A stretch of DNA of 20,361 bases. It comes from a virus. Below, piece after piece: positions 14,252 to 20,361 of the stretch. How positions within the stretch are numbered: the first letter of the stretch is position 1; each line of letters starts with the position of its first letter. Position numbers and translations under genes: made by a program. Where the stretch lies: IMG/VR virus record IMGVR_UViG_3300017613_003403, positions 1 through 20,361 of that record. One strand, 5' to 3'. The notes beneath the pieces are model-generated. The model searched no databases, had not been told where the DNA came from, and was given only the letters and a program-made list of their open reading frames with translations.

Positions 14252-15090
14252 GTTTCGCATATCTACCTGAATCCGTTATGTCTAAATGGTCTCAGCTATC
14301 GCCATCAGCAAAAGCTGTTGCCGGAAGCGTGGCGAGCTTCATGGATGGACAAGCGACAGGTTGTTGGCCCAGTATCAGTACGCTCAAGAAACATTCTGGA
14401 TTGAAAACTGAAAGGACTGTTCGAAAAGCGCTACAAGAATTATCAGATGCTGGAATACTGATTAAAAAGAAAAGGTCAGGCCAGTCAAACCTATTCTCAT
14501 GGGCTAAACCCCTGACATCCAATGCAGGGGGTGCAACAGATGCCACCCCTGACATCCAATGTAGGGGGACCCCCTACATCCGATGCACCGAACCCCCTAC
14601 ATCCATTGCACCCCTAAGGATACCAAAGAAGGATACCAAGAAGGATAACTCACAAAAATCTTCTGGTACAAAGAGCGACCATCCAAATGATGGGCATATC
14701 TGGAAATGTTGGATTGGCAAAAATAATGATGCTGGAAGACGAGCTCCGGTTAGGAATGGACCAGATCTGAACACAGCTAAACGACTCGCTGATATGGTCA
14801 ATGCCAAAGATTTCACTGAAGATGAATTGATGCAATGCATGGAAGCTTATCTTTCCGATCCAGATAAATGGCTCAACGATAATGGACATGCTCTACGGTT
14901 TCTTCCTGGGAAAATAAACACTTATCTGAATTCAGACTATCATGCGCACTCCCTTGAACATAAACGCTCTGAAGATGAGTTTGCCGCCGCCTCTCTTGCA
15001 TATGCAGAGAGTGGATTTGAAGAATCCATAAGTGCAAAAGACCAAGATGGAAAACAGAACGCCAAGCTTTCGGAAAGGAATCCAGTGTGA
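14248..15090 (+). CDS. replication initiator-like protein (winged helix, lambda O / RepO type)
   Basis: In this 280-aa protein, residues 1-86 form a winged helix: MSKWSQLSPSAKAVAGSVASF, GCWPSISTLKKHSGLKTERTVRKALQELSDAGILIKKK. The type is shared by phage replication initiators (lambda O N-domain, PF13730-like). A polar linker (about 88-145) follows, then a helical C-terminal region (TAKRLADMVNAKDFTEDELMQCMEAYLSDPDKW) that may load the helicase. The DNA encoding the linker is an iteron cluster (14509-14610), so the gene probably contains its own origin, as lambda O does. ATG 14248 has GGAGA nine bases upstream. The stop overlaps the GTG start of the primase-helicase. I infer origin recognition; an alternative is a simple regulator. 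Confidence 0.8.
   Translation: MSFAYLPESVMSKWSQLSPSAKAVAGSVASFMDGQATGCWPSISTLKKHSGLKTERTVRKALQELSDAGILIKKKRSGQSNLFSWAKPLTSNAGGATDATPDIQCRGTPYIRCTEPPTSIAPLRIPKKDTKKDNSQKSSGTKSDHPNDGHIWKCWIGKNNDAGRRAPVRNGPDLNTAKRLADMVNAKDFTEDELMQCMEAYLSDPDKWLNDNGHALRFLPGKINTYLNSDYHAHSLEHKRSEDEFAAASLAYAESGFEESISAKDQDGKQNAKLSERNPV
14509..14610 (+). repeat. four 18-base iterons: probable replication origin
   Basis: Copies at 14509-14526, 14546-14563, 14570-14587 and 14593-14610 read CCCCTGACATCCAATGCA, CCCCTGACATCCAATGTA, CCCCCTACATCCGATGCA and CCCCCTACATCCATTGCA. Start-to-start spacings are 37, 24 and 23 bases. They lie within the initiator's linker codons, the lambda O arrangement. Three GGATA-type units follow at once (14616-14650). 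Confidence 0.75.
14559..14579. repeat. 21-base perfect palindrome within the iteron cluster
   Basis: ATGTAGGGGG, A, CCCCCTACAT: ten-base perfect arms. It joins the end of iteron 2 to the start of iteron 3 and could extrude a GC-rich hairpin or bind a dimer. Confidence 0.75.
14616..14650 (+). repeat. three AAGGATA-type direct repeats beside the iterons
   Basis: AAGGATACCA at 14616-14625 and 14629-14638, then AAGGATAACT at 14641-14650. Starts are 13 and 12 bases apart. In lambda-like origins the region beside the iterons is the melting site; these A-rich repeats occupy that place. Confidence 0.55.
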
Positions 15091-17069
15091 CAATTCAAGA
15101 GATGTCCACTTCCAAGTCACTGAATCAGTATGCAAGCATTGTTTGGACGTTAAAAGACCTGATTGAAATTCGCGCCCTGCCTACGAAAAGAAAAAATGGC
15201 TATCATCCTGAGTCTCTCTGGATTTTTGCTGAAGAGCTACCAAATCTGACTGACCGGCTTATGGAAATGAATAACGCCGGATTGAATATATACGCAGGAG
15301 TCTGTCCTCGGAAAGCAGAAGGCTCTGCGACTGATGTGGAAACCTTACCTGGTTCAGTTCTATGGACTGATTTTGATCACATTGAACCTCGTGAAGCATG
15401 GGAGCATGCCATTGGGGTAGGAATGCCTCGTCCGACTATGGCAATAAATTCTGGTAATGGATGCCACTTATATTGGAGGTTGAATAATAAAGCGCCTCTG
15501 GATGAACTATCAACCCTCGTCGGTGATATTGCAGCACACCTCGGAAGCGACCCTAGTGTGAAAAATCTTTCCAGGATAATGCGATTGCCGGGATTCATGA
15601 ATCTCAAAGATCCTTGCGCCCCATGCAAATTGCTTCATGCTGAGCCTAATACTCGATATGATTTTGCTGAGCTCAGAGATGCTGTTCCTCGAGTGAGACA
15701 AGAGCCGTCTGCTGTCAGCATTGCTGGAAATAATAATCTCCAAAAGCTCTCAAGGAGCATCACCCATCCTTCCAGTGAGAGTACTTCATTAATCGAGCGC
15801 GGCAGAAAATACGCCGCTAAAGTACAGGGAGCTACTCCAGGCGGCAGAACAAACACTGCGTTCCGATTAGCGGCGGCTCTTCATAATGACCTTGGGCTTT
15901 CTGAGTCCGAGACTTTGTCAGTCCTCACTGAATGGGATATGTCGGCAAACTCGCACTCAATTTCAACAGATTACGGCCCCGATGAGCTTCCCAAGATCAT
16001 TAGAAATACTGCTAAGTATCACAAAAATCCTCCAGGCGCGCTTGTGGATGCGAAACAGCCAGTTACAGCTTCTCAACAATCAGGGATTAAAATACAACTT
16101 CCATCTGAATCTCCGTGTTCAACATTAGCAGATGAATTCGAGGCAGAGGGTTTGGGATTGCGAAAGACGATTCCATTTCCATGGGCAAGATTGACGGATA
16201 TAACTCGCGCTCTACGACCAGGAGCGGTCACAATCATCGCAGGACCATCAGGTCATGGAAAAAGCTTTTTTGCTCTCCAAATCGCCGCACATGTTCACAA
16301 GAACAACGAGAAGTTCGCCTATCTGATATTAGAGGATAGAAAAGTTGACTTCGAACGGCGATTACTTGCTTACCTTTCAGATTCCTGGGAGGTTATCAAT
16401 GACACACAAGAAGGCGCCGATTACCGAAAAAGTATTTTGCATCAGTACGAACATGAGCTTCAGGAGCTTTCAACGAATGTCGCAGAAAATCCAAGATTGC
16501 CAGTTAAAAGGTCTAATGGTTTACCTATCATTCCACCACTACCATATCAGAATGTCATAGACTGGGCTGCAGAGGTGATGAATTCCTCACGAGTGATCTT
16601 CATTGACCCACTCGCTCAGATTGATTTCGGGGAACGTCAGGAGTGGAAAGGGCAAGGGGATTTCATGCGTCAAATCACTGGCATGGCGGCGCATTTCGGA
16701 TCTTCAATCATTTTAGTTACTCATACAGTCAAAAGAGGTGGAAGAAATGGATCACTGCCTCTAACGGGGGAGGATATCCAAGGGGCGGCTGAGATAAAGC
16801 GACTCAGCCATACTATCCTGATGCTTGATGTCCATGATGAAAAAGAATCAGAGGTATGGAGAGGCGGGGGACATAGAGAGACGGTTCTTCATAATAAGAC
16901 AGTTATTGTTGATAAAGCCCGAAACGCTTCAGGAAAAGGGAATAGAGTTGCATTCAGTATGGAAAGCCCTGTGTTTCAGGAACTAGGTGTCATAGCGCCA
17001 AAAGAGAAGAAGTGCAATCCCAATTCACTGGGAAAAGGCAATCCATCAGACCGGGCTTATAAGGATTGA
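15087..17069 (+). CDS. primase-helicase (AEP-like primase + RecA-like ATPase)
   Basis: This 660-aa fusion starts at GTG 15087, seven bases after AAAGGA and overlapping the initiator's TGA; ATG 15102 is the alternative. The N-terminal domain fits an archaeo-eukaryotic-type primase or RepB-like polymerase: VLWTDFDH with Asp95 and Asp97, SGNGCHLYW (122-130) and RIMRLPGFMNLK (163-174). Residues 235-320 (TNTAFRLAAALH ... IIRNTAKYH) resemble a PriCT linker. The C-terminal domain is a RecA/AAA_25 ATPase: Walker A GPSGHGKS (386-393), LILEDRK, Walker B VIFIDPLAQID (503-513) and ILVTHTVKRGG (542-552). It should unwind and prime DNA at the adjacent origin, giving the element replication independent of host DnaB/DnaG. 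All key residues are intact. Confidence 0.88.
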   Translation: MTIQEMSTSKSLNQYASIVWTLKDLIEIRALPTKRKNGYHPESLWIFAEELPNLTDRLMEMNNAGLNIYAGVCPRKAEGSATDVETLPGSVLWTDFDHIEPREAWEHAIGVGMPRPTMAINSGNGCHLYWRLNNKAPLDELSTLVGDIAAHLGSDPSVKNLSRIMRLPGFMNLKDPCAPCKLLHAEPNTRYDFAELRDAVPRVRQEPSAVSIAGNNNLQKLSRSITHPSSESTSLIERGRKYAAKVQGATPGGRTNTAFRLAAALHNDLGLSESETLSVLTEWDMSANSHSISTDYGPDELPKIIRNTAKYHKNPPGALVDAKQPVTASQQSGIKIQLPSESPCSTLADEFEAEGLGLRKTIPFPWARLTDITRALRPGAVTIIAGPSGHGKSFFALQIAAHVHKNNEKFAYLILEDRKVDFERRLLAYLSDSWEVINDTQEGADYRKSILHQYEHELQELSTNVAENPRLPVKRSNGLPIIPPLPYQNVIDWAAEVMNSSRVIFIDPLAQIDFGERQEWKGQGDFMRQITGMAAHFGSSIILVTHTVKRGGRNGSLPLTGEDIQGAAEIKRLSHTILMLDVHDEKESEVWRGGGHRETVLHNKTVIVDKARNASGKGNRVAFSMESPVFQELGVIAPKEKKCNPNSLGKGNPSDRAYKD

Positions 17070-17072
17070 TCC

Positions 17073-17357
17073 ATGAGGAATCTAAGAGTGTGCAAGAGAG
17101 ACTCTAAGCAAATGGAAAAGCACATGATAATCGACCTCCAGAATACTTCAGTTATGGCGCCCGATGAGAGACTGCTGGAAGTTGCCGCTATACTTGCCAT
17201 CGGATATCGAAAGTTTAGAAAATCCATGACAAAACCTGTAGTCTCCCCCACTGATGTTCCAGAAAACCGCCCATTAACCCGAGAAAGCTCTGGATTTCCC
17301 GGTCCCCCAGAGGCTTCATCGTCCTCGAACTTAACAGAGTTGGAGAATGCATCATGA
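17073..17357 (+). CDS. small conserved-type protein upstream of DUF2924 gene
   Basis: A 94-aa protein starting at ATG 17073, eight bases after AAGGA and three bases after the primase-helicase stop. The core APDERLLEVAAILAIGYRKFRK (about 29-50) is a helix resembling short unnamed proteins that sit before DUF2924/recombinase pairs in other mobile elements. The C-terminal half is Pro/Ser-rich and probably disordered. It ends in an ATGA overlap with the DUF2924 gene. Function unknown; the overlap and synteny suggest it belongs to the recombination cassette. Confidence 0.65.
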   Translation: MRNLRVCKRDSKQMEKHMIIDLQNTSVMAPDERLLEVAAILAIGYRKFRKSMTKPVVSPTDVPENRPLTRESSGFPGPPEASSSSNLTELENAS

Positions 17358-17860
17358 AGCTAAACATTACTGAACAAGTAGAGAAATTAGAACAGCTCAC
17401 GGTAAATGAACTCAGAATTAAATATCAGGAACAATTCGGTGAAGAAACGAGGTCGCGTAATAAGCCGTACTTGGTCAAACGGGTGCTCTGGCGAATGCAG
17501 GCCAATGCGCATAGCGGTCTCTCTGAACGCGCGCGCCACAGGGCTGTTAAAATCGCCAATGAAGCCGATTTAAGGCTCATAGCGCCTAAGAACGCCATTA
17601 AAACTGATGGCGCCTACAAAGGCGAATACGGCGCTCACAAGCTATCGTTAAAACTACGTGACCCACGTCTACCAATGCCTGGAACTGTGTTAACCAGAGA
17701 GTACAAAGGCGAGACGCTGCATGTCACTGTACTTCGAAAAGGATTTGAGTTCCAAGGCGAAGTGTACCGTTCGCTATCCGCAGTGGCTCGGAAAGTTTCC
17801 GGCAGCCAGTGGAATGGATATCTGTTTTTCAATCTTCAAAAGAGAACAAAGAAGAAATGA
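17354..17860 (+). CDS. DUF2924 family protein
   Basis: This 168-aa protein matches the DUF2924 pattern: LTVNELRIKYQEQFGEETRSRNKPYLVKRVLWRMQ (15-49), LSERARHRA, then PGTVLTREYKGETLHVTVLRKGFEFQGEVYRSLSAVARKVSG and WNGYLFFNL (110-161). The C-terminal part is an RRM/SH3-like strand set ending in the G-x-x-Y-x-SLSA motif. DUF2924 genes characteristically precede large serine recombinases in prophage-like elements; the molecular role is unknown, and a recombination accessory or DNA-binding factor is often assumed. It overlaps both neighbours by ATGA junctions, implying coupled translation. Confidence 0.88.
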   Translation: MKLNITEQVEKLEQLTVNELRIKYQEQFGEETRSRNKPYLVKRVLWRMQANAHSGLSERARHRAVKIANEADLRLIAPKNAIKTDGAYKGEYGAHKLSLKLRDPRLPMPGTVLTREYKGETLHVTVLRKGFEFQGEVYRSLSAVARKVSGSQWNGYLFFNLQKRTKKK

Positions 17861-19440
17861 CAAGAGCTTCTAAAAGTTGTATGGAAAACCAGCGTGAGAC
17901 CATCATGTGCGCAATCTATACACGCAAGAGCACTGATGAAAACCTGGATTCCGATTTCAACTCTCTGGATGCGCAGCGGGAAGCCGCCGAGTCATTCATC
18001 AATAGCCAAAAGCATGAAGGCTGGTCTCTTCATCCTGAACGATATGACGATGGTGGAATCAGCGGCGGGACCATGGACCGGCCTGCTCTCAACCAGCTGC
18101 TCAAAGCTGTAGAAGCTGGGATAATACACTGTCTCGTGGTCTACAAGGTGGATAGGCTTAGCCGCTCATTGCTCGATTTCACTCGTATAATGGAAATCCT
18201 TGACCGCAACCACTGTTCGTTCGTCAGTGTCACGCAGCAGTTCAACACCACCCACTCGATGGGTCGGCTTACACTGAACATCCTGCTTAGTTTTGCTCAA
18301 TTCGAGCGTGAAATCATCTCAGAACGGACCGCTGACAAAATGCGTGGAGCAAAACGTAAAGGTAAATGGGTAGGCGGATTTCCAATACTGGGATATGACA
18401 TCGCTGTTCAAGGCGGCGCTCTTGTCATCAATGAAGACGAAGCTGAAAAGGTTCGTGCAATATTTGACATTTATCTTGAGCGGCGGTCAATCACATCCAT
18501 TGTCCAAGAGTTGAATCGACGTGGCTGGACTACAAAGAAATGGATTTCAAAAAAAGAAATCGTGCATGGCGGAAAAGAATTCAACAAAGCATCTCTTTAC
18601 CGGATGCTCACCCACCCCGCCTATATCGGCCAGGTTAAGTACAAAGACGAGTTATACGAAGGCGAGCATGATGCTATCGTTGATGAACCGGTATGGCGTA
18701 AAGTTCAGAGTCTGTTAAAAAAGAATGGCGGACAGTGCGGCGTGAAGAGAAATAAATATGGCGCATTGCTCAGGGGTGTTCTCTACTGCACACCCTGTGA
18801 CTCGCTCATGGTCCATACCTCTACAAAGAAAGATTCCAGGCGTTACCGTTATTATACCTGTAGCAAGGCGCACAAGCAGGGATATGATGCCTGTCCAAGC
18901 AAATCGATTCCAGCCAATGAGATTGAACGATTCGTTGTTGAGCAGATTCGCGGTATGGGAAAGGACCCTGTACTGGTGGCGAAGACCGTCGAGCAAGTAC
19001 GCATGCAGCACTCAAATCACATCGATAGCCTGGAACAGGAAAAACGGATTAGTGAGAAAGAAATCCGTCGAATGCATGATGAGATTAGAAATGTTCTGAA
19101 CCGGAAGATAGAGAACTCTCTGATTGCTGAGCTTCTTGCTGATCTGCAGGACCGTATTAGAAAAGCGGAAGAACGGCTCGCCTGGATTAAATGTGAGATT
19201 TCAACTGCTCATGGTGAAGAGCTTTTTGAAGAAGAGATTGTGGCTGCTCTTTCAGCTTTTGACCCGGTTTGGGAATCGTTGTCGACCAAAGAACAGAGCC
19301 GCATCATACATCTACTGGTGGACCGAGTCGGATATGATGGGAAGAATGAGAAGATTACTATCACATTCCGTCCTACCGGGATTAAAACGTTAGCCAGGGA
19401 TTCTGGGTACACCAATGGGGAACACGAAAATGGCAGGTGA
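17857..19440 (+). CDS. large serine recombinase
   Basis: From ATG 17857 (ATGA overlap with the previous stop) the protein is 527 aa. The resolvase domain has CAIYTRKSTDE with nucleophile Ser25, SLDAQREAAESF, DDGGISGGTMDRPAL and VYKVDRLSRS with Arg100 and Arg103. The recombinase domain includes LTHPAYIGQVKYKD. A zinc ribbon follows with Cys pairs LYCTPC (311, 314) and Cys335/Cys346 (YTCSKAHKQGYDACPS), then a coiled coil (LEQEKRISEKEIRRMHDEI) typical of large serine integrases, where it controls integration versus excision. This is the second integrase-type enzyme in the element. No flanking att core could be identified. Confidence 0.93.
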   Translation: MTRASKSCMENQRETIMCAIYTRKSTDENLDSDFNSLDAQREAAESFINSQKHEGWSLHPERYDDGGISGGTMDRPALNQLLKAVEAGIIHCLVVYKVDRLSRSLLDFTRIMEILDRNHCSFVSVTQQFNTTHSMGRLTLNILLSFAQFEREIISERTADKMRGAKRKGKWVGGFPILGYDIAVQGGALVINEDEAEKVRAIFDIYLERRSITSIVQELNRRGWTTKKWISKKEIVHGGKEFNKASLYRMLTHPAYIGQVKYKDELYEGEHDAIVDEPVWRKVQSLLKKNGGQCGVKRNKYGALLRGVLYCTPCDSLMVHTSTKKDSRRYRYYTCSKAHKQGYDACPSKSIPANEIERFVVEQIRGMGKDPVLVAKTVEQVRMQHSNHIDSLEQEKRISEKEIRRMHDEIRNVLNRKIENSLIAELLADLQDRIRKAEERLAWIKCEISTAHGEELFEEEIVAALSAFDPVWESLSTKEQSRIIHLLVDRVGYDGKNEKITITFRPTGIKTLARDSGYTNGEHENGR

Positions 19441-19873
19441 GAATAAAAACGACACCAGCGCTCTTACTCTTGAATTTAACATTCATTTCAAGAAGAAGAA
19501 CAAGGGTAGGAAATGCATTGAAAATGGAAGTGCGCAGATACCACCGCGTTTAATGCCTGGGAAAATACCGCGAATTTCTCGTTTGATGGCGCTGGCTATC
19601 AGGTATGACAAGCTTATCCGAGAAGGAAAGTTGAAAGATTTCGCGCAGCTGGCGAAACTCGGACAAGTCAGCAGAGCTCGCGTGTCTCAGATTTCGAATC
19701 TTTTGAATCTTGCGCCTGATATTCAGGAAGAGTTGCTTTTCTTAGGCAGGACGGTGAGCGGAAAAGATACGATTACAGAACGACACATGCGGCCAATCCT
19801 GTCAAATCTATCATGGAACGAGCAGCGTAAGATGTGGAAAGAATTGAAAGAGCAGGTAATGAATAATGATTAA
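19430..19873 (+). CDS. HTH protein of the serine recombinase cassette
   Basis: ATG 19430 lies eight bases after GGGGA, giving 147 aa; ATG 19415 in frame is the alternative. The start overlaps the recombinase end by 11 bases. After a basic N-terminal region, residues about 45-105 are highly family-like: PGKIPRISRLMALAIRYDKL, then KDFAQLAKLGQVSRARVSQISNLL and PDIQEELLFL, a ParB/KorB-like helix-turn-helix. Proteins with this core regularly follow DUF2924-recombinase pairs. It is likely to bind DNA as a regulator or a recombination directionality factor, which large serine integrases need; this role is inferred. The gene ends overlapping the next by 8 bases. Confidence 0.75.
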   Translation: MAGENKNDTSALTLEFNIHFKKKNKGRKCIENGSAQIPPRLMPGKIPRISRLMALAIRYDKLIREGKLKDFAQLAKLGQVSRARVSQISNLLNLAPDIQEELLFLGRTVSGKDTITERHMRPILSNLSWNEQRKMWKELKEQVMNND

Positions 19874-20108
19874 GGATAATACAGATCCAATGGATAAGTG
19901 GCCTGAGTTCATGGAAGCTATCAAGAAACGGCTTAAAGCTGGGAAACGGGAGTATGGGGATTGCTCGTTCACATGTCCTGCTTCTGAAATCGCAGAAGAA
20001 ATTGAAGAAGAGCTGCTCGATGTAGCGGGGTGGGCGTTCTTTTTGTGGTTGCGAATCCGAAGAATGAGAAAATCGTTTATTAAAGGTTCGGCTTTAAATT
20101 CAACTTAA
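19866..20108 (+). CDS. small MazG-like/unknown helical protein
   Basis: In this 80-aa protein, RLKAGKREYGDCSFTCPASEIAEEIEEELLDVAGWAFFLWLRI has the EExxE-then-ExxD spacing (EIEEELLDV, about 46-54) of MazG-type nucleotide pyrophosphohydrolase helices. The protein is about half the usual length and lacks the second catalytic helix, so activity is doubtful. Homologous short proteins seem to travel with this recombinase cassette. It overlaps the previous gene by 8 bases and its stop overlaps the convergent Cys-rich gene by 4. The tail after RRMRK (KSFIKGSALNST) looks unlike the family, possibly altered at a junction. Confidence 0.55.
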   Translation: MIKDNTDPMDKWPEFMEAIKKRLKAGKREYGDCSFTCPASEIAEEIEEELLDVAGWAFFLWLRIRRMRKSFIKGSALNST

Positions 20109-20361
20109 TCATCCAGTCCACGATGGCTGGTTGAGTCTTCATCGACCCAATCCTCTTCCTCGTACACCATCCATTTTTTCCTTCCGGGCACCTTGCGAGT
20201 CGGTCCAGCTTTATATAACTTACAACTCTTCGGTCCATAACAGAAGGTTTCAAAGCGATATCGTTTATTCGAAGGATTCCATTGATCGACAATCATTTCC
20301 ACTGGCATCCGGCATCCCCATATACAGGTTAGACATTTCTTTTTATAAGTCGCAGCGGCAA
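20105..20361 (-). CDS. Cys-rich conserved hypothetical protein, 5' end beyond the window
   Basis: The frame ends at TGA or TAA near 20105 and is open to the right edge. Read from the edge it gives KKKCLTCIWGCRMPVEMIVD, then YRFETFCYGPKSCKLYKAGP, RKVPGRKKWMVYEEEDWVDE and HRGLDD. An ATG at 20308 would start within this text but would cut off CLTC and GC, which look like part of the same Cys-containing unit, so the true start is probably outside. Five or more Cys in CxxC, C and C-x(4)-C spacing suggest zinc binding. I recall similar unnamed proteins in diverse anaerobes but know no function. It is convergent with the phage-like operon and may be flanking chromosomal DNA. Confidence 0.65.
   Translation of the reverse strand, partial: AAATYKKKCLTCIWGCRMPVEMIVDQWNPSNKRYRFETFCYGPKSCKLYKAGPTRKVPGRKKWMVYEEEDWVDEDSTSHRGLDD

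Overview
The window looks like DNA from a Gram-negative (diderm) bacterium: one gene encodes a clear outer-membrane-type lipoprotein. Shine-Dalgarno sites are ordinary, and TGA is used as a normal stop in many ATGA-type gene overlaps. I cannot place the organism firmly. The DUF2924 / serine recombinase / HTH gene set and the right-edge Cys-rich gene recall PVC-group, spirochaete and proteobacterial accessory DNA, but that is a weak inference from memory.

Left part (1-7591, all genes on the minus strand): an accessory region that looks like a decaying defence island. It holds (i) an edge gene, possibly from an insertion sequence; (ii) a LamG-like gene cut off just as a TIR-like/deoxyribosyltransferase-like domain begins; (iii) a 519-aa protein with an ACT-like N-terminal segment and a C-terminal TIR domain that keeps its catalytic Glu; (iv) an Mrr-like nuclease and a NACHT-type NTPase that lie in one reading frame and are separated by a single TGA, so they read as one roughly 825-codon NLR-like gene with a stop between effector and NTPase; and (v) a lipoprotein. 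The long gaps (686-1228, 2789-3824, 7592-8433) hold degenerate repeats shared between gaps and possible gene relics.

Right part (about 8434-20108, all genes on the plus strand): a phage-like or satellite-like element. After a sigma70-type promoter come a ParB-domain DNA methyltransferase, a short PnuC-like membrane protein, small and large terminase subunits, a tyrosine recombinase, an AT-rich orphan gene and an AlpA/excisionase-like HTH gene preceded by a 10-bp-phased repeat array. Next are a replication initiator carrying a lambda-type iteron cluster inside its own coding sequence, a primase-helicase, and a second recombination cassette (small protein, DUF2924, large serine recombinase, HTH protein, MazG-like small protein). 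Genes are tightly packed and often overlap. No portal, protease, capsid or tail gene is present: the slot after TerL is taken by the integrase.

Working model (inference): the element excises and integrates through one of its two recombinases, replicates from the iterons in its initiator gene with its own primase-helicase, methylates its DNA, and can direct packaging through its terminase, perhaps into capsids made elsewhere. A convergent Cys-rich gene at the right edge (20105-20361, minus) may mark flanking DNA.
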